64,000 nucleotides of DNA from Xanthobacter flavus (GCF_017875275.1 NZ_JAGGML010000001.1:3369001-3433000); one strand, 5' to 3'. Shown: positions 34,940-43,454, counted from the first letter of the stretch. Translations and numbers: made by a program. Notes: generated from the letters alone by a model not told the origin.

Positions 34940-35357
34940 CGGCATGCGCCGTGGCCAAGCGCTCGTGCGCCGAGGCGAAGGGCATCGCGCCGCTTGGCCG
35001 GCTCGCGGGCTTTGGCGTCGCCGGCGTCGAGCCGGGCCTGTTCGGCCTCGGCCCGGTGCCGGCCGTGCGCAAGGCGCTCGCGCATGCCGGCTGGTCCCTC
35101 GGCGACATCGAGCGCATCGAGATAAACGAGGCGTTCGCCGCCGTGCCCATCGCCGTCGCGCGCGAGCTGGGACTGCCAGAGGACATCGTGAACGTGGAGG
35201 GCGGCGCGGTGGCGCACGGCCATCCTATCGGCGCCACGGGAGCGATCCTCGTCACCCGCCTGCTCCACGCCATGCGGCGCGACGGGCTGAGGCGCGGCAT
35301 GTCACCCTGTGCATCGGGGGTGGACAGGGCATTGCCCTCGCCCTCGAAGCGATGTGA
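34940..35357 (+). pseudogene. Thiolase (acetyl-CoA acetyltransferase) C-terminal remnant
   Basis: Only about the last 135 of roughly 390 thiolase residues remain: AKGIAPLGRLAGFGVAGVEP, GLGPVPAVRKALAHAGWSL, EINEAFAAVPIAVARELGL and GGAVAHGHPIGATGA with the active-site His. The N-terminal two thirds with the nucleophile Cys is missing. Near base 35300 the frame shifts: LRRG is followed, one frame over, by VTLCIGGGQGIALALEAM and a stop at 35357, the normal thiolase end with its second catalytic Cys. A one-base deletion explains it. It may be the relic of a beta-ketothiolase once part of the hydroxybutyrate unit. Confidence 0.85.
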
Positions 35358-35365
35358 GGCCCGCC

Positions 35366-36623
35366 ATGTACCGCGCCCCGACAGAAGCGGCCGTTGCCGC
35401 GCTAAGCGCGACGCCCGCACACCAAGCCGCCGACGCCAGAACCTGCCGGCTGGTGGAAGCGCCCATCGTGCCGCTTCTGATCAGGCTCGCCTGGCCCAAC
35501 GTGCTCATTATGCTCGCGCAGGCCTCGGCCGGGCTGATCGAGACCTTCTTCGTGGCCAAGCTCGGCTCGGCGGCGCTCGCGGCCATGGCGCTGGTCTTTC
35601 CGGCCGTCATGTTGATGACGACGCTGTCGGCCGGCGCGCTGGGCGGCAGCATTTCCTCCGCCGTGGCGCGGGCGCTCGGCGCGGGAAGGCAGGCGGCGGC
35701 GGATGCGCTGGTGCTCCACGCCATTGCGGTGAGCCTTGCTTTCGGGTTCGCCTTCGCCGCGCTGTTCCTTCTGTTCGGCCGACAGATCTATGGGGCGATG
35801 GGCGGGTCCGGGCCGGAGCTGGAGGCGGCGCTCATCTATTCCAAATCGTCTTCCTCGGCACGCCGCTGACCCGGACCATGAACGGGCTCGCCAGCGTCGT
35901 GCGCGGCACCGGCAACATGCTGCTGCCGGCCATCGTCATCTGCGTCGGCGTGGTTCTGCTGATCCCGATCTCGCCGGTACTGATCTTCGGCTTCGGCCCC
36001 ATTCCCGGCTTCGGCATCGCGGGGGGCGGGCTGGCGCTCATCGCCTATTATCTCGGTGGCACGCTGGTGCTCGGCGCCTACATCCTCTCCGGGCGCAACC
36101 CCGCCCGCTTCCGCTGGGTGCGGCTCGACTGGCGGGTCATCGGCTCGGTCATGCGGGTCGGGGCGCTGTCGTCGCTGCAGTCGATCCAGACCAATGTCGT
36201 CGTCGGCGGCGCGACGGCGCTCGTCGCGCTTCAAGGCGGCGTCGATGCGGTCGCCGGCTTCGGCACGGGCGTGCTCATCTGGAGTACCTGCTCATCCCGC
36301 TCATCTTCGGCATCGGTGCGCCGATGGTGGCGATGGTGGGCACCAATCTCGGTGCCGGGCGCGGCGACCGCGCGCTGCATATCGCGCTGACCGGTGCGGG
36401 CCTCGCCTTCGTCGTGACGGAAACGGTGGGGCTTGCCGCGGCCTTCTTCCCCGAGGCGTGGCTGTACCTGTTCAGCGCGGAACCGGCCATGGTGGCCGCA
36501 GGCAGTTCTTACTTGCGCATCGTCGGGCCGTTCTACGGCTTCGTCGGCATCGGGCTCGCGCTTTACTTCGCGGCGCAAGGCGCGGGGCGACTGTTCTGGC
36601 CGGTCGTGGCCGGCTTCCTACGC
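35366..36623 (+). pseudogene. MATE family efflux transporter, frameshifted and truncated
   Basis: The reading frame starts at ATG 35366 (PLLIRLAWPNVLIMLAQASA, then AKLGSAALAAMALVFP) and breaks at about 35844, where LIYS should continue into QIVFLGTPLTR one frame over. It breaks again near 36278, where the homology resumes in the third frame as LEYLLIPLIFGIGAPMVAMV. MATE homology ends at FWPVVAGFLR (36623), short of the final helices. Two single-base indels plus the lost C terminus make this a clear pseudogene. It begins 8 bases after the thiolase remnant. Confidence 0.9.
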
Positions 36624-37518
36624 GGAGCAGCCGGCTTCCGTAGCCCGCGTCGCTCTTGACCTCGACAGGCGGCCCATTGCGCTCGGTCCACACCACGGTG
36701 ATCTCGTCGCCGTTGGTCGATCCGGAGATGTCCAGGATCCCCGATGACACCGACAGGGCGCCATATTTCAGCGAGTTGGTCGCGAGTTCGTGGATGACCA
36801 GAGCGAGGGCGGTCGCGGATTGCTCGCCGATGCCCATCCGTGGCACCGCCACCCGGATGCGCCCGCTGAACGCGCCCTCGTCGTCATAGGGGGCAAGCAG
36901 GACCGCAATCAGATCGCCCAGGAGCGCGGCCCGGCCCTGGTCCTTCGCCAGCGGCCGGACCAGATCGTGAGCGCGCCCGAGGGAGGTGAGCCGCTGGATA
37001 AGGTCGCTCGCCATGTCCTCCACGGATGTCGCCGAACGCTATGTCAGGCTGGTGAGCCCGGCCGCGATCGCCAGCAGGTTCTTCACCCTGTGGCTCATCT
37101 CGCCCGCCAGCAGCTCGTGGCCCTCTTCCGCCTGCTTGCGGCCGGTGACATCGAGAAAAACGCCCCAAACCTGGCCCTGGTGCAGCCCCTCGTCATTGCC
37201 GAGACCGCGGGCGGAAATCCAGCGGATCTCATCGCCGAGGAGAATACGGAAGTCGATCTCATAGGAGCCGACCAATGCCCGCGTGGCCGTGAATGCCGCC
37301 TGCACCCTGTCGCGGTCGGCGGGGTGGATGCGGGAGGAGAGATCCTCGAACGTCACGCTCTTCGCCTGCGGCAGACCCCACAGATCAAACCCCTGCTCGT
37401 CCATGGCGAAGGCGTTGGTTTCGACGGTCCACGCCCAGAGGGCGACCCCCGCGGCATGAAGGGCGCGCTTGAGGTTGTGCACATCCCACAGGGGGTGGGC
37501 TTCGTCGCTGACGGGCAT
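36624..37518 (-). pseudogene. PAS-HWE histidine kinase with in-frame stop and lost C terminus
   Basis: From the ATG at 37518 a PAS domain (GVALWAWTVETNAFAMDEQG, SSRIHPADRDRVQAAF) leads to the HWE-family H box HRVKNLLAIAAGLTSLT. There a TAG at 37039-37041 interrupts the frame. The same frame continues with the expected sequence DMASDLIQRLTSLGRAHDLV, ALALVIHELATNSLKYGALS and VVWTERNGP. One base change (for example TCG to TAG) would explain the stop. Homology ends at GYGSRLL, directly against the truncated MATE gene. Confidence 0.88.
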
Positions 37519-37790
37519 GGCAACCTTTCATGGGGCGTAAAACGGAGGTTTTGAACCGGCCTTGTCCGTAAAAGGGGAGTTACCATTTGGGGGTGTAGAC
37601 TACAATAAGCTCACTATTTTCCATGTTTTTAACGGAGAGTCATAGCAGCGTCTCAGCTCATCCTGACGTTGGCATTTTTCCCGGCCGCCCGGCCAGCAAT
37701 AGACAACATGCACTTTACTGCGCGAGCTTTGCCGTGAACGGAGCCGAAAGCGATCTCGGGCGTTACGTTACATAGCCAAGGGAGCACGTC
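37519..37790. other. Intergenic region before the 58-aa gene
   Basis: About 270 bases without coding content, including the most AT-rich stretch of the window (about 37570-37640). It must carry the promoter for the 58-aa gene and was formerly the promoter region of the decayed kinase. No clear operator recognised. Confidence 0.5.
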
Positions 37791-37967
37791 ATGGCCAAAC
37801 GCGAACTCATCGATACGGGCACCGACAAGCGCTACGTCCGGCGCGACGAACAGGGGCGGTTCCGGGAATCCGACGATGTCGGCAAGTCGCTGGCGCAGGA
37901 CGTGCGCAAGACCGCCAAAGCCTCGGTCAAAGCCGGTCAGGGCGACACGGGCGACCGCAAGCGATAA
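37791..37967 (+). CDS. Small basic hydrophilic protein (58 aa), conserved-hypothetical type
   Basis: ATG at 37791 with AAGGGAG 7 bases upstream. The product begins MAKRELIDTGTDKRYVRRDE, is rich in Lys, Arg, Asp and Gly, has no membrane segment and ends GDTGDRKR. Such small proteins are widespread in alphaproteobacteria, often near stress functions, and their role is unknown to me. It ends 11 bases before the exonuclease III gene, so they are probably co-transcribed. Confidence 0.75.
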   Translation: MAKRELIDTGTDKRYVRRDEQGRFRESDDVGKSLAQDVRKTAKASVKAGQGDTGDRKR

Positions 37968-37978
37968 GCTTTGCCGCT

Positions 37979-38827
37979 GTGAAGATCGCGAGCTTCAATG
38001 TCAATGGCGTCAACGGCCGGTTATCGGTCCTGCTGCGTTGGCTCGCTGAAGCGCAGCCGGACGCGGTCTGCCTTCAGGAGCTGAAGGCGCCCAGCGAACG
38101 CTTCCCGATCGGCGAGATCGAGAAGGCCGGCTACGGCGCGATCTGGCAGGGCCAGAAGAGCTGGAACGGGGTCGCGATCCTCGCCAGAGGCCGCGAGCCG
38201 ATCGAGACGCGGCGCGGCCTGCCCGGAGACGGGGACGACAGCCAAAGCCGCTACATCGAAGGGGCGGTCGACGGAATTCTCATCGGTTGCCTCTATTTGC
38301 CCAATGGCAATCCGGCGCCCGGGCCGAAGTTCGACTACAAGCTGGACTGGTTCCGGCGCCTTACCACCTATGCGGAGGAGCTTCTGGAGCTTGAGGTGCC
38401 GGTGGTGCTCGCCGGCGACTACAATGTGATGCCGACCGACCTCGACGTGTACAATCCCGAACGCTGGCGCGACGATGCCCTCTTTCGGCCAGAGGTCCGC
38501 GCACTGTTCGCGGCGATGGTCGACCAGGGCTGGACCGATGCCCTGCGTTCTCTGCATCCCGGCGAGGCCCTCTACACGTTCTGGGATTATTTCCGGAACG
38601 CTTGGGGGCGCAATGCAGGGCTGAGGCTGGACCATTTTCTGCTGAGCCCGAGCCTCGCGCCCCGCCTGGCCGCAGCCGAGGTTGATCGCGCCGTGCGGGG
38701 CTGGGAGAAGGCAAGCGATCATGCCCCCCTGTGGATCGAATTGGCCCAGGAGGAGAGCGCGGACCGGCCGGGTGGAAAGCTGACGGCGCCCTCTCGATCA
38801 CGAGAGCGCCCCACGCGCCGGAAGTGA
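37979..38827 (+). CDS. xthA: Exodeoxyribonuclease III (AP endonuclease)
   Basis: A 282-aa EEP-fold nuclease that cleaves abasic sites and trims 3' ends in base excision repair. MKIASFNVNGVNGR, LQELKAPSERFP (catalytic Glu), GCLYLPNGNP, LAGDYNVMP (Asp-Asn), FWDYFRNAWGRNAGLRLDHF and SDHAPLWI are all present. The start is a GTG at 37979. The C-terminal 25 residues are a basic tail beyond the fold. Convergent with the alpha/beta hydrolase gene; a nested hairpin lies across the stop. Confidence 0.93.
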   Translation: MKIASFNVNGVNGRLSVLLRWLAEAQPDAVCLQELKAPSERFPIGEIEKAGYGAIWQGQKSWNGVAILARGREPIETRRGLPGDGDDSQSRYIEGAVDGILIGCLYLPNGNPAPGPKFDYKLDWFRRLTTYAEELLELEVPVVLAGDYNVMPTDLDVYNPERWRDDALFRPEVRALFAAMVDQGWTDALRSLHPGEALYTFWDYFRNAWGRNAGLRLDHFLLSPSLAPRLAAAEVDRAVRGWEKASDHAPLWIELAQEESADRPGGKLTAPSRSRERPTRRK

Positions 38828-38878
38828 GGTCGCGCGACCGATCTCCAGCCGTGCAGCGGCTGTCACGCACGCGACCTC
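38826..38878. terminator. Nested hairpin between convergent xthA and hydrolase genes
   Basis: Outer arms GAGGTCGCG (38826-38834) and CGCGACCTC (38870-38878) pair perfectly. An inner stem CAGCCG/CGGCTG (38846-38851 and 38857-38862) with loop TGCAG lies inside. It spans the xthA stop and the hydrolase 3' end and has no T run, so it may act as a bidirectional terminator or as mRNA end protection. Confidence 0.45.
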
Positions 38879-39861
38879 GGAGCCAAGCGTTCGCCCGCGT
38901 CGTGGGCGGCATTGGCGACCTCTTCGATGGCGGACATGACTTCGGCCGTCGCGGTGTGGTGCACCATGTGACCGCCGGCCTTGACCCGCCTGAGCGAGCT
39001 GCCCGCGATCAGGTCATGCAGGCGGCGAGACTGCTTGTCGATGTCCACCACCCGATCGCCTTCGCCGGCGACGAGGGCGACCGGCATCGTGAGCGCTCCA
39101 TACCTTTCGCTGGCGCTGTAGGCCGCAGGAATCATCAGCATCGATTCGGCTGCGGCGGCGCGTAGCTGGGAGGGGCGCAGTGCCATGTCCCGTGGAAAGG
39201 CCCGGAACTTCGCCGGAATTTTCGCCGGGGCGAAGAGGTTTCGGAGCATCTGGCGCCAGGTGAGCCGGGCAAGGAGCGGCGAAACCGTGTAGCGGAGCAC
39301 GTCGCCGACAACGGGAATGGCTGGTCCGCCGAGCGCGACCGCATCGGCGCGGAAATCCGGGAAGTAATAGCCGGACGCCAGCACCAGACCCGACACCGCC
39401 TCAGGATGGTCCGCCGCCAAGCGGACTGCGACGCAGGCTCCCCATGAATGGCCAAACAGAAGACAGCGCGAAACCCCGAGCTGGAGCAGCGCCTTGCGGA
39501 GGAGTTCCGCCTGCGCGGCCGCTGTCCAGACCGTGGTGCGCGGACGTGAGCTGTGTCCGAAGCCGGGACGATCGAAGGCGATGACCCGATATCTGGTGGC
39601 GGCAGCCGCCATCAGACCGCTTGCATCGAGATCGTCGAGGGTCACGCCATTGCCGTGCAGCAATACCAGAGGCTCGCCGAAGCCGCGCTCCACGTAATGA
39701 AGGCGCACGCCATCCACATCGATGAATGCGCCAGAGGGAGGGTTCAGCCGCTCCGTGTCCCGCGCGATCAGAGCATTGGCGACGGCGGCTGCGACACCGG
39801 CCGCGACCAGGGAGGCAAGGGTGATCTGCCGGTTGGAAAGACGAGAGAACAAGGCGAACAC
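38863..39861 (-). CDS. Membrane-anchored alpha/beta hydrolase
   Basis: A 332-aa hydrolase. A hydrophobic segment at about residues 13-33 (ITLASLVAAGVAAAVANALI) looks like a signal anchor. The hydrolase fold shows HGNGVTLDDL (oxyanion region), AFDRPGFGHSSRP, the nucleophile elbow FGHSWGACVAVRLA and a late AGGHMVHH with the catalytic His. The start is the GTG at 39861, the only in-frame candidate before the hydrophobic segment, though its ribosome site is poor. Substrate unknown; haloperoxidase/epoxide-hydrolase-like sequences are the nearest by eye. Confidence 0.85.
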   Translation of the reverse strand: MFALFSRLSNRQITLASLVAAGVAAAVANALIARDTERLNPPSGAFIDVDGVRLHYVERGFGEPLVLLHGNGVTLDDLDASGLMAAAATRYRVIAFDRPGFGHSSRPRTTVWTAAAQAELLRKALLQLGVSRCLLFGHSWGACVAVRLAADHPEAVSGLVLASGYYFPDFRADAVALGGPAIPVVGDVLRYTVSPLLARLTWRQMLRNLFAPAKIPAKFRAFPRDMALRPSQLRAAAAESMLMIPAAYSASERYGALTMPVALVAGEGDRVVDIDKQSRRLHDLIAGSSLRRVKAGGHMVHHTATAEVMSAIEEVANAAHDAGERLAPRSRA

Positions 39862-40136
39862 TCCATGAAAGGCATGCTCGATGCCTCTGTGAATCGAAAA
39901 ATGTTGCAGTCGGCAGCAAACGCCCCCCGTCCGGCGATGTTCCTGCCGATAAACGCGACGCGTCAGTATTCCGCGCGTTTCCTGGGTACGTTCTTTTACT
40001 TTGCTGCTGCGCCAGCGATTGTTGCGCGACGGGGCTGTCGCGCGTTTCGAGGATGCGGCACAGGTCGTGCTTCGCTGCACGATGGAGTTAGGGTCTCTGA
40101 TCTTCGCTGTGGCCCGCCTGATCGTCGCTGTCGCCG

Positions 40137-40162
40137 GGAACACCCAAGCCTGCTGCGCGGTT
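40137..40162 (+). promoter_or_regulatory. Possible EcfG-type general-stress promoter
   Basis: GGAAC (40137-40141), 17 bases, GGTT (40159-40162), close to the alphaproteobacterial EcfG consensus GGAAC-N16/17-CGTT. It lies 28 bases upstream of the 25-aa peptide gene. The rest of the 39862-40189 gap, about 330 bases between divergent genes, shows nothing else. Confidence 0.4.
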
Positions 40163-40189
40163 CATCTCACATCGAAACAGGAGGTCATC

Positions 40190-40267
40190 ATGGGCCGAGG
40201 CATTCTACTGTGGCTGCTGGGCGTTCCGATCCCGATCATCATCCTTCTCTTCCTCTTCTTCAGGTAG
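40190..40267 (+). CDS. 25-aa single-helix membrane peptide
   Basis: ATG at 40190 with a perfect AGGAGG 5 bases upstream. The product starts MGRGILLWLLGVPIPIIIL and ends LFLFFR: one hydrophobic helix broken by a PIP motif, with basic ends. I recall near-identical short peptides annotated in other Rhizobiales, which supports it being real; its function is unknown. A strong terminator follows 12 bases later, so it is a monocistronic unit, possibly with a stress promoter. Confidence 0.7.
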   Translation: MGRGILLWLLGVPIPIIILLFLFFR

Positions 40268-40279
40268 CCGCTGACACCA

Positions 40280-40313
40280 GACACGGGCCGGCGCGAAGCC
40301 GGCCGGTGTCTTT
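40280..40313 (+). terminator. Intrinsic terminator after the 25-aa peptide gene
   Basis: GACAC (40280-40284), G-G mismatch, GGCCGGC (40286-40292), loop GCGAA, GCCGGCC (40298-40304), GTGTC (40306-40310), then TTT. Twelve paired bases in two blocks. Confidence 0.8.
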
Positions 40314-40403
40314 ACTGGTGCCGCTGCCGCTGAACGGCGTGGAGGTCCCATCAGGGGCACAGAAGCCCGGCTGCAGTTGGCGGAGGGCTCGTGTCGCTGA
40401 TCT

Positions 40404-40556
40404 TCAGCTCAGCTTGCCGGTAGCCTGTTCCAGCAGATCCCATGCCTTGTCGCCGAACTTCGCCCGCCAGTCCGCACAGAAGCCGGACGTGCTGAGCACG
40501 TCGCGGACGGGCAGGGGATCAACCGTCTTGAAGATAAGCCGCTTTTCCACCAGCAC
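40404..40556 (-). pseudogene. C-terminal remnant resembling a TRAP/DctP binding protein
   Basis: In the same frame as the upstream SDR, starting right after its stop, the translation reads VLVEKRLIFKTVDPLPVRDV and then FCADWRAKFGDKAWDLLEQ with end ATGKLS. The tail pattern (DWRAKFG..AWDLLE..TGKL) resembles the C terminus of TRAP-type solute-binding proteins, but nothing else of such a protein is present. A GTG at 40556 could start a 50-aa ORF, so a small gene is the alternative. Confidence 0.35.
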
Positions 40557-40577
40557 GCCGCGCAGGGCCGCCGCGTG

Positions 40578-41372
40578 TCAGCCGGCGCGGCAGGACAGGC
40601 CGCCATCCACCGGCAGGCTGACGCCGGTGATGTAGCCAGCCTCGTCGGAGGCGAGGAAAAGGGCGGCGTTGGCGATATCCCAGGCGGTTCCCATCTTGCC
40701 GGTGGGGCAGGCGGCGTCGCGCGCCGCGACCATCGCCTCGGCATCGGCGTACTGGCCGGAAATCTGCTGGAAGATCAGCGGCGTGTTCATGAGCCCGGGC
40801 ATGATCGCGTTCACGCGGATGCCGTCCTTCGCATATTGAAGGGCAAGGCCCATGGTGAAGTTGTTCACCGCCGCCTTCGCCGCGTAATAGGCGATGTAGG
40901 GATAGCCGGTGTAGCGCACCGCCGCGATGGACGAGACGTTGACGATGGCGCCGGAGCGGCGCGCCAGCATATGCGGCAGCACGTGCTTGCAGGTGAGGAA
41001 GCAGCCGGTGAGGTTGAGGTCGATGGTCCGGTGCCAGGCCGCCTCGTCCAGCTCGATGGGGCCGCCCATGGTGGCGTAGCCCACATTGTTGTGCAGCACG
41101 TCGATGCGCCCGTGGGCCGCCATGACCTGCGCCACAACATCGGCCACGGCATCGGAACTGGTCACGTCGCAGGCGAAGGCGGAGGCGGCGCCGCCCTCGG
41201 CGGCGATGATCTCTAAGGTCGCCTCGGCGGCGGCCGGGTTCACGTCCACGCACACCACGTGGGCGCCGTTGCGGGCGAAGGTCACCGCCGTCGCCTTGCC
41301 GTTGCCCCAGCCCGGCCCGACAGACCCGGCGCCGAACACGATCGCGATCTTGCCTTCAAGGCGGTTGCTCAT
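40578..41372 (-). CDS. SDR family oxidoreductase
   Basis: A 264-aa short-chain dehydrogenase with an unusual cofactor loop, FGAGSVGPGWGNGKATA, in which the Gly-rich turn is lengthened relative to TGxxxGIG. The rest is typical: HNNVGYATMGGPIEL, VNVSSIAAVRYTGYPY, the Tyr-Lys pair in YIAYYAAKAAV, and PGLMNTPL. The ATG at 41372 gives the standard length. It is divergent from the Coa1-like gene; substrate unknown. Confidence 0.9.
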   Translation of the reverse strand: MSNRLEGKIAIVFGAGSVGPGWGNGKATAVTFARNGAHVVCVDVNPAAAEATLEIIAAEGGAASAFACDVTSSDAVADVVAQVMAAHGRIDVLHNNVGYATMGGPIELDEAAWHRTIDLNLTGCFLTCKHVLPHMLARRSGAIVNVSSIAAVRYTGYPYIAYYAAKAAVNNFTMGLALQYAKDGIRVNAIMPGLMNTPLIFQQISGQYADAEAMVAARDAACPTGKMGTAWDIANAALFLASDEAGYITGVSLPVDGGLSCRAG

Positions 41373-41601
41373 CTCGAAAGTCCTGGAATGTGCGTTGAAG
41401 CGCGAAGCGCCGTCGCGGGACGTCGCGCATGTTCTAGACGAAACCCGTCGAGATCCACTGCTCGGCGATGACCGGCGCAGCCCTGCGACCAGCGCGACCA
41501 TATAGCCGATGATGGGTTTCATGCCCGCGTCGGCACGCCGCTCAACTCCCACTTGCCTCGGCGCTCCGAAACACGCCATCGTGCGGCGAGGAGATCCCAC
41601 G

Positions 41602-42234
41602 ATGACCAACGAAGCCCTGAATGACCCAGCGGAAATCCCGCCCGAGCTCGACCGCTGGAACTGGGGCGCCTTCTTCCTCAACTGGATCTGGGGCATCGGC
41701 AATTCCACCTGGATCGCGCTGCTCGCGCTCATCCCGCTCGTCAACCTGGTCATGATGATCGTTCTGGGCTTCAGGGGCAGCCGCTGGGCCTGGCGCAATC
41801 GCACATGGCGCAGCCCCGACCAGTTCCGCCGCACACAGCGCGCCTGGGGCATCGCCGGCCTCGTCGTCTGGCTCGTCGTGGTGGGCGGATTCGGCACGAT
41901 GTTCTACACCATGCCGGGCATCCTGAAGAATACCGACGCCTACGCGCAGACCATGAAGGCGGTGCAGTCCGACCCGCAGGTCGTCAGCGCGCTCGGCGCG
42001 AACATCCAGGACGGCTTCTGGGTGTTCGGGCAGGTGACGGTCGATGGGAATGGCGGCGGCTCCGCGAGCTACAGCATCCCCATTCATGGGGACAAGGGAT
42101 CGGGGAAAGCCATCGCCCAGGCGACCCGGGAGGGTAACCGCTGGACCATCCGGCAGCTTGTCGTCACCGTGGATGGCCGGCAGACGCCCATCGTCCTCAT
42201 CCGCAACGGCCGGCCGGGGGGCATCGGCGCCTGA
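41602..42234 (+). CDS. Coa1/Tim21-like membrane protein
   Basis: A 210-aa protein. The N-terminal half has WNWGAFFLNWIWGIGN followed by two hydrophobic segments (about residues 38-58 and 84-105) of the kind found in DUF2628-like proteins. The C-terminal half (about 130-205, VSALGANIQDGFWVFGQVTV, then SYSIPIHGDKGSG) resembles the Coa1 domain of cytochrome oxidase assembly factors. GGAGATCCCACG precedes the ATG. No cytochrome oxidase genes are nearby, so a role in assembly is only suggested by the fold. Confidence 0.7.
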   Translation: MTNEALNDPAEIPPELDRWNWGAFFLNWIWGIGNSTWIALLALIPLVNLVMMIVLGFRGSRWAWRNRTWRSPDQFRRTQRAWGIAGLVVWLVVVGGFGTMFYTMPGILKNTDAYAQTMKAVQSDPQVVSALGANIQDGFWVFGQVTVDGNGGGSASYSIPIHGDKGSGKAIAQATREGNRWTIRQLVVTVDGRQTPIVLIRNGRPGGIGA

Positions 42235-42319
42235 GCGGCGCGGATGGGGCGGGATCGCGGCCTTTGCGGAAGGCCGGAAGTGTGCGACCAAGCGCGGGGT
42301 TTCGCAGGGGAAAGCCGGC

Positions 42320-43444
42320 ATGTGCACAGCGCTCGTCTATGGTGATGCCGCGGGGCGGTCCTATCTCGGTCGCACGCTCGAACTGACGATGGATCTGCCT
42401 TACGAGGTCGCCTGGTTCCCGGCCGGTTTCCCCGTGACCTCGCAGGCGCCCGGCCATCCGGCGCTCGCCTATGCGGTCGATCATGCCTTCCTCGCCATCA
42501 CCATGCCCTGGCGCGTGCCCACGCCCGAGGCGCCGCTCGGCATGGCGGATCTCAAGGTCATCGAGGGCCTGAACGACAAGGGCCTCACCTTCAGCCTCCT
42601 GTCCTATCCAGCCGCCGCCGGCCGCGCGCAGGGGGTGGAGATGACGCGCGCCGTGCTCGCCGCCTCCGATCTCGGCAGCTGGGTACTGGGACGGTTCGCG
42701 AGCGTGGCGGAGGTGAAGGCGGCCCTCGCCGCGCAGCCGGTGGTGCTGGAGGCGCTGGCGCTGCTGCAGGGGGCGGTCTCGCCCTTCCATTATGTGGTGA
42801 ACGACGCCGCGGGCGCCTCGCTGGTGATCGAGTTCCACAAGGGCGAGATGCAGCTCTACGACAATCCCGTGCGGGTGATGACCAACGGCCCCCGCTTCGA
42901 CTGGCACCTGACCAATCTCGACAATTACACCTTCCTCAGCAATGTCGACCGTCCTGCGGCGACCTTCGGCGGCTATGCGGCGCGCCAGCCCGATTCCGGC
43001 ATCGCCACGGCGGGGCTGCCATCCTCCAGCACGTCGGTGGGGCGCTTCGTGCGGGCGGTTTATTACGCCGAGTTCGCCGAGAAGGCGGACACGGCCGATG
43101 GGGCGGTGAACGCGCTCGCCCATGTGATGAACACCTTCGACCGGCCGCGCGGCGTCTCCATCGATTACCCGGGGGAGGGCGGCGGCCACATGGAGGTGGC
43201 GGGGCTGAAGGAGGACGCCGCGCGGCCTTACGCGACCGAATTCACCTCCTGGACCAGCCTCTCCGACCTCGGCCGGCTCCTGTTCTTCGTGCGCGACTAT
43301 GCCGGCATGAACTTCACCCGCTTCGACCTCGCCGCGCTCCGGGATGCGGCGCAGCCGCTCGCGCTTCCCCTGAGCCGCCTGTCGGCGCTGCCGCCGGACG
43401 CGACCGGATCGCTGAAGGCGGCAGCGAAAGCCGAAATCGGATGA
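42320..43444 (+). CDS. Linear amide C-N hydrolase, choloylglycine hydrolase family
   Basis: A 374-aa Ntn hydrolase. The product begins MCTALVYGDAAGRSYLGRTL, so removal of Met exposes the nucleophile Cys, with the conserved Arg in GRTLE. NDKGLTFSLLSYP, VNDAAGASLVIE and VMTNGPRFDWHLTNL (Asn and Arg of the active site) follow. Members hydrolyse conjugated bile salts, penicillin V or acyl-homoserine lactones; which applies here is unknown. GGGGAAAGCCGGC precedes the ATG. Convergent with the bicupin gene, 10 bases apart. Confidence 0.88.
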   Translation: MCTALVYGDAAGRSYLGRTLELTMDLPYEVAWFPAGFPVTSQAPGHPALAYAVDHAFLAITMPWRVPTPEAPLGMADLKVIEGLNDKGLTFSLLSYPAAAGRAQGVEMTRAVLAASDLGSWVLGRFASVAEVKAALAAQPVVLEALALLQGAVSPFHYVVNDAAGASLVIEFHKGEMQLYDNPVRVMTNGPRFDWHLTNLDNYTFLSNVDRPAATFGGYAARQPDSGIATAGLPSSSTSVGRFVRAVYYAEFAEKADTADGAVNALAHVMNTFDRPRGVSIDYPGEGGGHMEVAGLKEDAARPYATEFTSWTSLSDLGRLLFFVRDYAGMNFTRFDLAALRDAAQPLALPLSRLSALPPDATGSLKAAAKAEIG

Positions 43445-43454
43445 GGGCGCAGCC

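Noticed and set aside
34855-36390. A single 511-aa protein spanning thiolase and MATE sequence
   Set aside because: It is an accidental fusion of two decayed genes in one open frame; homologies belong to different families and continue in other frames.
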